From NCBI GenBank assembly GCA_016717595.1, contig JADKFE010000010.1:1-64000 (forward strand): 64,000 nucleotides of DNA. The letters run 5' to 3'. Numbering within the stretch: position 1 is the stretch's first letter; the number at the start of each line of letters is the position of its first letter. Made by a program: the position numbers and the translations under genes. The notes under the pieces are model-generated. The model was not told the DNA's origin, did not search any database, and saw only the letters and a list, made by a program, of their open reading frames with translations. This document shows, one piece after another, positions 28,467 to 35,654 of this stretch. This DNA comes from Deltaproteobacteria bacterium (GTDB lineage Bacteria > Myxococcota_A > UBA796 > CAJQPC01).

Positions 28467-31400
28467 ATGGGCAAGCCCCTCGTCATCGTCGAGTCCCCCG
28501 CCAAAGCACGCACCATCGAGAAGTTCCTCGGCGCGGGCTACCAGGTCGCCGCGTCCGTGGGCCACATCCGCGATCTCCCCGAGACCGCCGCCGACATCCC
28601 CAAAGAGTTCAAAGACAAGAAGTGGGCGCGCACGGCGGTAGACGTCGAGAACAACTTCGCGCCGCTCTATGTGCTGACCGAGCGGGGCCGAGAGCAGGTC
28701 AAGACCCTCAAGAAGATGCTCAGCGACGCCGACGCGCTCTACCTCGCGACCGATGAGGATCGTGAGGGTGAGGCCATCGCCTGGCACCTCTTTGAGGTGC
28801 TCAAGCCCAAGGTGCCGGTGAAGCGCCTCGTCTTCCACGAGATCACCGACCGCGCGATCAAAGAGGCCCTGGCCTCGCCCCGGGCCTTAAACCTCGACCT
28901 CGTGCGCGCCCAGGAGACCCGCCGGATCATCGACCGCCTCTACGGCTACAACGTCTCGCCGGTCCTGTGGAAGAAGATCAAGCCGCGCCTGTCCGCGGGG
29001 CGTGTGCAGTCCGTGGCCGTGCGCCTCATCGTCGATCGGGAGCGCAGCCGCATGCGCTTCGTGCCCGGCGCCTGGTGGGATCTCAACGCCACCTTCGACG
29101 CCCAGGCCGGGCGCTGGGCGGCGCAGCTCGTCGAGCTGAACGACAAGCGGGTGGCGAGCGGCCGCGACTTTGAGGCCACCACCGGCGCGCTCAAGCCCGG
29201 CGCCGACCTGGTCCTGCTCAACGCCGAGACCGCCGCGTCGCTGCGGGAGCGCCTGCTCCAGGGCGCGGCCAAGGTGCACAAGGTCCAGCGGAAGCCCTTC
29301 ACCGAGCGGCCCTACCCGCCCTTCACCACGTCTACGCTCCAGCAAGAGGCCAACCGCAAGTTTAAGTGGCCCGCCCGGCGCACGATGTCCGTGGCCCAGC
29401 GCCTCTATGAGACCGGCTGGATCACCTACATGAGAACCGACAGCCTGCACCTCAGCGAGCAGGCCATCAGCGCCGCCCGTGGGCTCATCAAGAGCCAGTT
29501 TGGGCCCGACTACGTCCCGAACCAACCCCGGATGTACAAGACGAGCGCCAAAGGCGCCCAGGAGGCCCACGAGGCCATCCGCCCGGCGGGGGACGTCTTC
29601 CGCAGCATCACGAGCTGCCGCGCTGAGCTTGGTGACGAGGAGGCCCGGCTCTACGAGCTCATCTGGAAGCGCACCATGGCCTGCCAGATGGAGGACGCCC
29701 GAGGCGAGCGGGTCACCGTCGACACGTTGACCACCACCGCCGCCGGAGAGCGCGCCCTGTTCCGCGCCAACGGCCGCACCTTCTCCTTCGCGGGGTATCG
29801 CCGGGTCTACGTCGAAGATCTCGACGAGGGCGCCTTTGACCTCAGCGACTCCGACACGCTCCTGCCCCCGCTCAAAGAGGGCGACGCGGCCAAGGCTGTC
29901 GAGGTCGGCGCGTCGAGCCACGAGACGTCTCCCCCCGCGCGGCTCACCGACGCCAGCCTGGTGAAAGAGCTGGAGTCCTTGGGCATCGGCCGCCCGAGCA
30001 CCTACGCCAGCATCATCGAGACCATCCTCTCCCGGGGCTACGTCTTCAAGAAGGGCACCTCGCTTGTGCCCACCTGGACGGCCTTCGCCGTCACCCAGCT
30101 CATGGAGACCCACTTCCAAGAGCTCGTCGACTACACCTTCACCGCCACGATGGAAGACGGCCTCGACTCCATCGCGTTGGGTCAGGAGACGCCTCTCCGC
30201 TACTTGTCGTCGTTCTACCACGGTCACGACGCCAACAAGCCGAACAGCGGCCTCACCGAGCAGATCCGCGCCGCCGAGGCCGCCGCCGACCCCCGCGTCG
30301 TGTGCTCGATCCCCCTGGGCACCGTGGATGGGGTGCCTGTGGTGGCCCGCGTCGGCCGCTTCGGGCCCTACATCGAGCTTGAGGACAAGACCCGCTCTCT
30401 GCCCGATGAGCTGCCCCCCGACGAGATGACCGCCGCCGCCGCCGCCGCCTTCGTGCGCAGCGCCCCCGCCGGCCCCACCAAGCTCGGCGACGACCCGGCC
30501 ACGGGCCTCGCGGTGATGTTGTTCAACGGCCGCTTCGGGCCCTACGTGCAGCTCGGCGAGACGTCCGACGACGACAAGCCCAAACGCCAGAGCTTGCCCA
30601 AAGAGCTCACCCCCGCCGAGTGTACCCTCCAGGACGCCATCGCCCTGCTCGCCCTGCCCCGCAACCTGGGCAAGTCCGCCAGCGACGACGACATCCTCGT
30701 CTTCAACGGCCGCTTCGGGCCCTTCGTGCGCGCCGGGAAAGAGGTCCGGAACATCCCCCCGGGCGTGTCGTTGCTCACGATCAGCCGGGAGCAGGCCCTG
30801 GAGCTGCTCAGCGCCCCCGCCAGCCGCGCGCGCGGCGCCGCCGCGGCCTCAAACCTCGCCGAGCTCGGCGAGAGCCCTGAAGGGCGCCGTGTGGTGGTGA
30901 AGAAGGGTCGTTTCGGCGCTTATGTCACCGACGGCGTCGTGAACGCCACCCTGAAGCGGGGCGTGACCGTCGAGGAGCTGTCTCTGGCCGACGCGCTGAT
31001 CCTGCTCAACGAGCGCCGCGACGCCCCTCCGAGCACCAAGTCCCGGGGCCGTGGCGCCCCCCGCCGCGGCGCGCCCAAAGCCGCCGCCGCGCCCAAGGCC
31101 ACCGCGAAGAAGGCCGTCGCGAAGAAGGCTGTCGCGAAGAAGGCCGTCGCCGCCGAGGCCAGCGAGGAGGCGCCCAAGCCCACGAAGAAGGCCGTCGCGA
31201 AGAAGGCCACCCCAAAGAAGGCCACCACGAAGAAGGCCCCGAGCGCCGCCGCGAAGGCCGCTGAGGCCGCCCCCGAGGCGAAGCCCACGAAGAAGACCGC
31301 CGCGAAGGCCGCCGCGAAGGCCGCTGAGGCCCCCTCCGAGGCGAAGCCTGCAGAGAAGGCCACCGCCAAGAAGGCCAGCGGCGCCAAAAAGCCACCGAAG

Positions 31401-31538
31401 AAGGCCACCGCGAAGAAGGCCGCGCCCAAGAAGGCCGCGCCCGAGGCCGCCCCCGCCGTCGCTGAGGCCCCCGCCGCTCCGGCCAAGCCGAAGACGGTCA
31501 CCCGCAAAGCCAGCCCCAAGGCGCCCGCCGAGGCCTAA
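28467..31538 (+). CDS. topA: DNA topoisomerase I
   Basis: Type IA topoisomerase of about 1023 residues. Toprim domain at the start (VIVESPAKARTIEKFLG; TDEDREGEAIAWHL), active-site Tyr in GWITYMRTDSLHLS, followed by Gly-Arg-Phe-Gly-Pro repeats (RFGPYIELEDKTR; RFGPYVQLGE; RFGPFVRAGKE; RFGAYVTDG). There are no Cys4 zinc fingers. Instead the last ~170 residues are a Lys/Ala-rich tail of KKA repeats. I prefer ATG 28467, preceded by GGAG, over ATG 28443, since conservation begins at MGKPLVIVESPAKA. It relaxes negative supercoils. Confidence 0.93.
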   Translation: MGKPLVIVESPAKARTIEKFLGAGYQVAASVGHIRDLPETAADIPKEFKDKKWARTAVDVENNFAPLYVLTERGREQVKTLKKMLSDADALYLATDEDREGEAIAWHLFEVLKPKVPVKRLVFHEITDRAIKEALASPRALNLDLVRAQETRRIIDRLYGYNVSPVLWKKIKPRLSAGRVQSVAVRLIVDRERSRMRFVPGAWWDLNATFDAQAGRWAAQLVELNDKRVASGRDFEATTGALKPGADLVLLNAETAASLRERLLQGAAKVHKVQRKPFTERPYPPFTTSTLQQEANRKFKWPARRTMSVAQRLYETGWITYMRTDSLHLSEQAISAARGLIKSQFGPDYVPNQPRMYKTSAKGAQEAHEAIRPAGDVFRSITSCRAELGDEEARLYELIWKRTMACQMEDARGERVTVDTLTTTAAGERALFRANGRTFSFAGYRRVYVEDLDEGAFDLSDSDTLLPPLKEGDAAKAVEVGASSHETSPPARLTDASLVKELESLGIGRPSTYASIIETILSRGYVFKKGTSLVPTWTAFAVTQLMETHFQELVDYTFTATMEDGLDSIALGQETPLRYLSSFYHGHDANKPNSGLTEQIRAAEAAADPRVVCSIPLGTVDGVPVVARVGRFGPYIELEDKTRSLPDELPPDEMTAAAAAAFVRSAPAGPTKLGDDPATGLAVMLFNGRFGPYVQLGETSDDDKPKRQSLPKELTPAECTLQDAIALLALPRNLGKSASDDDILVFNGRFGPFVRAGKEVRNIPPGVSLLTISREQALELLSAPASRARGAAAASNLAELGESPEGRRVVVKKGRFGAYVTDGVVNATLKRGVTVEELSLADALILLNERRDAPPSTKSRGRGAPRRGAPKAAAAPKATAKKAVAKKAVAKKAVAAEASEEAPKPTKKAVAKKATPKKATTKKAPSAAAKAAEAAPEAKPTKKTAAKAAAKAAEAPSEAKPAEKATAKKASGAKKPPKKATAKKAAPKKAAPEAAPAVAEAPAAPAKPKTVTRKASPKAPAEA
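31055..31530. repeat. Lys/Ala-rich repeats in the TopA tail
   Basis: Degenerate repeats of gcgaagaaggcc-type units encode AKKAVAKKA-like blocks, resembling the tails of H1-like or HU-like proteins; presumably extra DNA-binding surface. Confidence 0.75.
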
Positions 31539-31563
31539 GCCTCACGGCCAAGGCGTCCGCCGC

Positions 31564-31872
31564 TCAAGAGAACAGCAGCGCCCACTCCCGCTCAAGGAGC
31601 TGGCGCTGCGGGTCTCCCAACTTCGCCTCCTGCTCCATGAGCATCGAGGCGACGAGGCGGCGCACGTCGTCGAGGCTCACCTGAACGTGGGTGGCGCCTT
31701 CAGGCACGAGGGCCTTGGAGATGCTCTCCAAGACCTGCTCAAAGAGGGCGTCGTCCAGATGACCCAGGTCTTGAAGCAGCTCCAAGAAGCCCAAGGCCTC
31801 CGGGGTCAGCTCGACGTGTTGGCTGGGCGAGACGGAGCGACGCCGGGATGGACTGGATTTACGAGAGTGCAT
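31564..31872 (-). CDS. smg: Smg/DUF494 family protein, short form
   Basis: 102 residues. The body matches the C-terminal half of Smg: TPEALGFLELLQDLGHLDD, then VSLDDVRRLVASMLME and LLEREWALLF. The N-terminal half found in E. coli Smg is replaced by a short basic Ser/Arg stretch. It overlaps the 3' end of dprA by 14 bp and converges on topA, which recalls the dprA-smg-topA-fragment neighbourhood of enterobacteria. Its function is unknown. Confidence 0.65.
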   Translation of the reverse strand: MHSRKSSPSRRRSVSPSQHVELTPEALGFLELLQDLGHLDDALFEQVLESISKALVPEGATHVQVSLDDVRRLVASMLMEQEAKLGDPQRQLLEREWALLFS

Positions 31873-32866
31873 AGCGCTGATCGGGTAACCGCACTACCGC
31901 GCCCGTCAACTCCAGCTTTGTCAGCAGGCCAAGAACCTCACGCAGCGGCGCCTCCAGACGTGCGGCGATCTCCCCCAGGCCCCGGGGCGCGTCAAGGGCC
32001 ATGAGCAGCCGTGAGGCGGGATCGTTGCCCACACGACGCCAGCCCGCGGTGACCTCGACCAGCTCTCGCACACACAAGCAGCCCTCTGCGATGAGCAACA
32101 AACATCCCGCCGAGGCCGGCGCGTCGATGCGCCCCGGCACCGCCCAGACCTCTCGGCTGAGATCCCGCGCGGCCTTCGCGGTGTGCATGGCGCCGGACTG
32201 CAAAGACGCCTCGACCACCACCGTCGCCCGCGCCAAGGCGGCGATGAGCCGGTTTCGTCGTGGGAAGGTGTACTTTGTGGGCGGATCCCGAGGCGGCAGC
32301 TCGCTCACCAGGCTGCCGCCGCCGTTGAGGATGTCTTCATGCAGCCGCCGCGCCTCGGGCCCCGACGCGCGAGAGCAGAGCCCCTGGCCCAAGATGGCGA
32401 TCGTCACCCCGCCCGCCTCCAAGGCCCCGCGGTGGGCGCTCTCGTCGATGCCCCGGGCGGCGCCGGAGACGAGCGCCCCGCCGAGGTTCGCCGCTTGAGC
32501 CCCCAGACGCCGGGCCACGAGCCGCCCATACGGCGTACAGGCCCTCGCGCCGACCACGGCGAGCCCAGTGCGATCTCCGACCTTGGCCCCCCGCACACAG
32601 ATGAGCGCCGGAGGCTGGGCCAAGCCGAGCAAGGACTCGGGGTACAACGGCGAGCCCAAGGTGTAGAAGGGATCGGGGCTCACCTCGTCGCGAGCGCTGA
32701 GCAGCTGCTCGACGAGCTTGGGGCGAAATCCAGCGGCCACCAGCTCCGCGCCGCCCGCGCTCAACAGACCCGCCTCACCGCCGATGTTGTCCAGCGGCAC
32801 GCGCGGATCAACAGCGTCTGTCGACCGGGCCAACGCGGCCCAGCGACCAGGGATGACATAACTCAC
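31859..32866 (-). CDS. dprA: DNA processing protein DprA
   Basis: Rossmann-fold DprA/Smf with VVGARACTPYGRLVARRL, LVSGAARGIDESAHRGAL, AILGQGLCSR, SELPPRDPPTKYTFPRRNRL and VVVEASLQSGAMHTAKAA, plus a C-terminal winged-helix-like segment (LGEIAARLEAPLREVLGLLT). It loads RecA on incoming single-stranded DNA in natural transformation. I chose GTG 32866 (GGGAG a few bases upstream); an open frame extends to 32944 with no family similarity. About 335 residues. Confidence 0.88.
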   Translation of the reverse strand: MSYVIPGRWAALARSTDAVDPRVPLDNIGGEAGLLSAGGAELVAAGFRPKLVEQLLSARDEVSPDPFYTLGSPLYPESLLGLAQPPALICVRGAKVGDRTGLAVVGARACTPYGRLVARRLGAQAANLGGALVSGAARGIDESAHRGALEAGGVTIAILGQGLCSRASGPEARRLHEDILNGGGSLVSELPPRDPPTKYTFPRRNRLIAALARATVVVEASLQSGAMHTAKAARDLSREVWAVPGRIDAPASAGCLLLIAEGCLCVRELVEVTAGWRRVGNDPASRLLMALDAPRGLGEIAARLEAPLREVLGLLTKLELTGAVVRLPDQRYALS

Positions 32867-33021
32867 GGCTGACTCCCGGAGACCGGGAGGGGCGACCAGC
32901 ACGCCGAGGCTTATCCGCGACAGCGCGGGCTGGCCAGGGCACAACGGCGGGGCGCGGCCAGTTTTTGTGAGCGCCTCAGCGTGGAGGCGCCCTCACGCCG
33001 CTGATCTCACGCCGCTAAATC

Positions 33022-34107
33022 TCACTCCACCGTCATCGACACCGCGTCGCCGACGGCGATGGGGCGGCTGGCGTCGACGACGATGGCCGCGGCGTGATCC
33101 TCCTCCACCCGAGTGACGACCACACGCCCGACGACCTGATCGGGGATCGCCAGATCCTCGTGATCGACGCCGAAGTTCTCATCGCGGTGGTGGATGATGA
33201 AGAAGCTGTTGCCCACCCGAAGGCCGTCCGCGCGCCCACGGTCGAGGAAGACCGTCTCTCCTGTGGCCGCGAGCTCGTACTGGTCGAGGCCGCTGCGGGC
33301 GATGATCACGCCGTCGAGATCCCCCTTGGGCGCGGTCGTCGGGAGCTTGGCGGTGACGGGGTAGGCCGGGCCGACACGATCCCCGCGGCGCATCTCACGG
33401 AAGCTCCGGCGCACCACCGCGGAGACCATCTCATCGGTGGTGTGGACCACCCGAAGCTCGGCGACGACGTGGTAGAGCCTGCCGTAGCGTAAGTCTTTGG
33501 CGTCGGGGTGACGCACCTTGCGGCCCTCACGGTACACGGCGATCACGTCGCCGCAGGCCACCAGGTCGGGGTCATCCATCCGCAGGTAGACCAGATCGCC
33601 CTCGCCGAGATGCGTCGCGCCGGTCTTCGCGTACTTCACCTCGCCCCAGAGCTCCAGCTCATCGGCCAACATCGAGGCCGTGGTGTAGGTGGCCGCGGGG
33701 TAGGCCGAGGTGAAGTTGATGTCGGGGCCACACTCGGGCTCGGAGAGCTCAAAGTCGGCGGCATCGACGATGTAGCCGTCTTGGGCGCCACCATCGAGCT
33801 CAAGCCCCGGAGGGTCCAAGAGCGTGCCAGGGCGGAAGACGATGACGTTGCCGGGGTAGATCCAGTGGGGGTTCGTGATGTAGTCGTTGAACGACCACAA
33901 CCTCGGCCAGTAGCCGGCGTCGCCCATGAACCGCGACGAGATGTCCCACAGGGTGTCGCCCGTCTGGATGACGTAGCGGTCGGGCGTCGAGTCGCTCAGC
34001 TCAACGGCGTTCGTGGCGACCACGACCCCACCCTCTTGGGCCAGCGCGGGGCTCGCGCTCATCAGCAGGGCGGCGGCGAGGGCCGACCCCAACAACGTAC
34101 GCAGCAT
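33022..34107 (-). CDS. Secreted LysM-domain protein
   Basis: 361 residues. Signal peptide ending SPALAQ, then one LysM domain (YVIQTGDTLWDISSRFMGDA; IYPGNVIVFRPG), which binds peptidoglycan glycan strands. The rest is beta-rich with no enzyme motif (LRYGRLYHVVAELRVVHTTD; VVGRVVVTRVEEDHAAAIVV). ATG 34107 follows GGAG at 6 nt. Probably a periplasmic or outer-membrane-associated wall-binding protein. Confidence 0.85.
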   Translation of the reverse strand: MLRTLLGSALAAALLMSASPALAQEGGVVVATNAVELSDSTPDRYVIQTGDTLWDISSRFMGDAGYWPRLWSFNDYITNPHWIYPGNVIVFRPGTLLDPPGLELDGGAQDGYIVDAADFELSEPECGPDINFTSAYPAATYTTASMLADELELWGEVKYAKTGATHLGEGDLVYLRMDDPDLVACGDVIAVYREGRKVRHPDAKDLRYGRLYHVVAELRVVHTTDEMVSAVVRRSFREMRRGDRVGPAYPVTAKLPTTAPKGDLDGVIIARSGLDQYELAATGETVFLDRGRADGLRVGNSFFIIHHRDENFGVDHEDLAIPDQVVGRVVVTRVEEDHAAAIVVDASRPIAVGDAVSMTVE

Positions 34108-34142
34108 GGACTCTCCTGGTCGACTACAGCGCGTCAGAGGGA

Positions 34143-34171
34143 AGTCTGCGTGAGACCGAGCGCCATGTCAA
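34143..34171 (-). promoter_or_regulatory. Candidate promoter for the LysM gene
   Basis: On the minus strand TTGACA (34171-34166) lies 17 nt before CAGACT (34148-34143), 36-42 bp upstream of the ATG at 34107. The -35 is perfect, the -10 weak. It overlaps the end of the cupin gene. Confidence 0.4.
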
Positions 34172-34515
34172 CCAGGGACACGCCCGTAGTCGTCCGAGTG
34201 CCGCACCACGTCGTCGGGGTGGGCGGTCGAGACCTCATAGACCTCGCAGTCGGTGATCCCGGTCATGCGGTGCTTTCGGCGCGGCGGGATGTGGCGCACA
34301 TCGCCGGGGCGCAGGTGGTGGGCCACCAAGGCGCCCGCGTCGTCCTCCAGGTCAAGCAACATCTCCCCCTGGGTGACGCGGATCGTCTCTTCCTTTTTTT
34401 CGTGGTGCTGAAGCGACAGGCGGCGCCCGGCGAGGATCACGAGCACCTTCCCCAAATAGTCCGGGGTCTCGGCCCAGATCTCCTCATGGCCCCAAGGCTT
34501 CTCCACACGGCGCAC
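34168..34515 (-). CDS. Cupin, mannose-6-phosphate isomerase type II-like
   Basis: 115 residues, single cupin: EKPWGHEEIWAETPDYLGKV at the start, motif 1 LSLQHHEKKEETIRVTQGE, motif 2 GDVRHIPPRRKHRM. Resembles the small stand-alone cupins related to the C-terminal domain of bifunctional mannose-6-phosphate isomerase / GDP-mannose pyrophosphorylase. GTG start. The sugar role is inferred from the family only; no sugar-nucleotide genes are adjacent. Confidence 0.75.
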   Translation of the reverse strand: MRRVEKPWGHEEIWAETPDYLGKVLVILAGRRLSLQHHEKKEETIRVTQGEMLLDLEDDAGALVAHHLRPGDVRHIPPRRKHRMTGITDCEVYEVSTAHPDDVVRHSDDYGRVPG

Positions 34516-34538
34516 GGCGACTCCTAAGCGGTTTCGCC

Positions 34539-35192
34539 CTAGCGTACCCGCGTGAGGGTGGCCTCCGCCAGCCCGAGCGTGATCAACACGCCGGCCTTGG
34601 CTTTGTTGGCCTCCTTCTCGTCGCCATAGGGGCCCACGCGCACATGCCAGCGGGTGACGCCCTCGTCTAAGGCCGCCACGGAGAAGGCCTTGAGCCCGGC
34701 GGTGGTCGCCGCCTCCACCTTGGCCTTCGCCTCCTCCGCGCTCTCGACGGTGGCGATCTGCAAGGCGTAACCTGGGCCGGGCACGCTCCCGATCTGATCG
34801 CTCGGCGGCGCGTCCGCCGCTTCACCCGCGGCGACGAGCAGCGTCTCCCCTTCCCCGGGCGCCGGGGGCGCGGGCAAGACCACGCTGACCTCGGCCTCGG
34901 TGAGCGCCGTCGGGAAGCTCAGCACCCCGGCCTCGGTGGTCGTGGCCGTCTTCGCCGCGGCTTGCTCCACCTTCGCGAGCAGCTCGACCAAGGCGTCGCT
35001 CTCGACCTCAGCGGGGATCAGGCCGATGTCTTGGGTGATCACGACAGGCTCGGGCACCTTTCGTTGCCCAAGCTCAAGGCCGATAAAAAACGCCAAGATG
35101 GCGGTTGAGATGCTCATAATCCCCAACGCCGTGAGCTGGGCGCGGGAGAGCCAGATGGAGTCTTCGCCACGAACGCGAGGAGGAGCGTACAT
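34539..35192 (-). CDS. Membrane-anchored SPOR-domain protein
   Basis: 217 residues. A cytoplasmic N-terminus (APPRVRGEDSIWLSRAQL) leads to one transmembrane helix (ALGIMSISTAILAFFIGLEL), then an acidic/Ala/Pro linker and a C-terminal SPOR domain (GYALQIATVESAEEAKAKVE; WHVRVGPYGDEKEANKAKAG). SPOR domains bind denuded glycans at division sites, so a septal role is likely. ATG 35192 lies only 7 nt after a TATAGT, which would make the mRNA leaderless if that is the -10. Confidence 0.85.
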   Translation of the reverse strand: MYAPPRVRGEDSIWLSRAQLTALGIMSISTAILAFFIGLELGQRKVPEPVVITQDIGLIPAEVESDALVELLAKVEQAAAKTATTTEAGVLSFPTALTEAEVSVVLPAPPAPGEGETLLVAAGEAADAPPSDQIGSVPGPGYALQIATVESAEEAKAKVEAATTAGLKAFSVAALDEGVTRWHVRVGPYGDEKEANKAKAGVLITLGLAEATLTRVR

Positions 35193-35263
35193 GCCGCGCA
35201 CTATAACCTGATCCGAGGCTTAGTGTTGGCATGTCAAGTGCAATTGATCCGGGGCGATGGCGG

Positions 35264-35291
35264 CCCAGTCAACGCAGCCCAGTCAACGCAG
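35264..35291. repeat. 14-bp perfect tandem duplication
   Basis: cccagtcaacgcag occurs twice head-to-tail in the 105-bp gap between the SPOR gene and ylxP. Too short for a firm functional reading. Confidence 0.8.
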
Positions 35292-35297
35292 CCCGGA

Positions 35298-35642
35298 TCA
35301 GCCCTCGCTGGTGCTGAGCCCGAGATCCATAAACCGGGTGGCGAAGGGCGTGACCTTCACCTCACGATCCACCAGCTCGGCCTCGGAGTGGGAGACGACG
35401 AGCTGGGTGACCTTGTCGAGCTCGGCCCGCAGGATCCCCGCGTCGTTGCCGACGAAGGCCACCCCCAGCACGGCGCGCTGGAGGTTGTCCATGTCTTCGA
35501 CCTCGGCCACGGCGGCGTTAAACCGCGCGGCGAGGCGGTCGCGCAGGCTGCGCACGACCTGCCGTTTGTCCTTGAGGCTGCGGGCCCAAGGCACCCGCAG
35601 CACAAACCGCGCCGTGGCGACGTGCATCTGCTCCTGCGTCAT
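35298..35642 (-). CDS. ylxP: YlxP/DUF503 family protein
   Basis: 114 residues; matches DUF503 (VATARFVLRVPWARSLKDKR; QVVRSLRDRLAARFNAAVAE; AVLGVAFVGNDAGILRAELD). The family typically sits between infB and rbfA and is linked to translation or ribosome maturation. Here it lies 12 bp after infB, but no rbfA follows. The start could be the ATG encoding MTQEQMHV or the internal Met at residue 6. Confidence 0.85.
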   Translation of the reverse strand: MTQEQMHVATARFVLRVPWARSLKDKRQVVRSLRDRLAARFNAAVAEVEDMDNLQRAVLGVAFVGNDAGILRAELDKVTQLVVSHSEAELVDREVKVTPFATRFMDLGLSTSEG

Positions 35643-35654
35643 GGGTGACCCCGA

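Noticed and set aside
32950..32985. Hairpin between dprA and the LysM gene as a terminator
   Set aside because: The 7-bp GCGCCTC/GAGGCGC stem is followed on the minus strand by an A run, not a T run.
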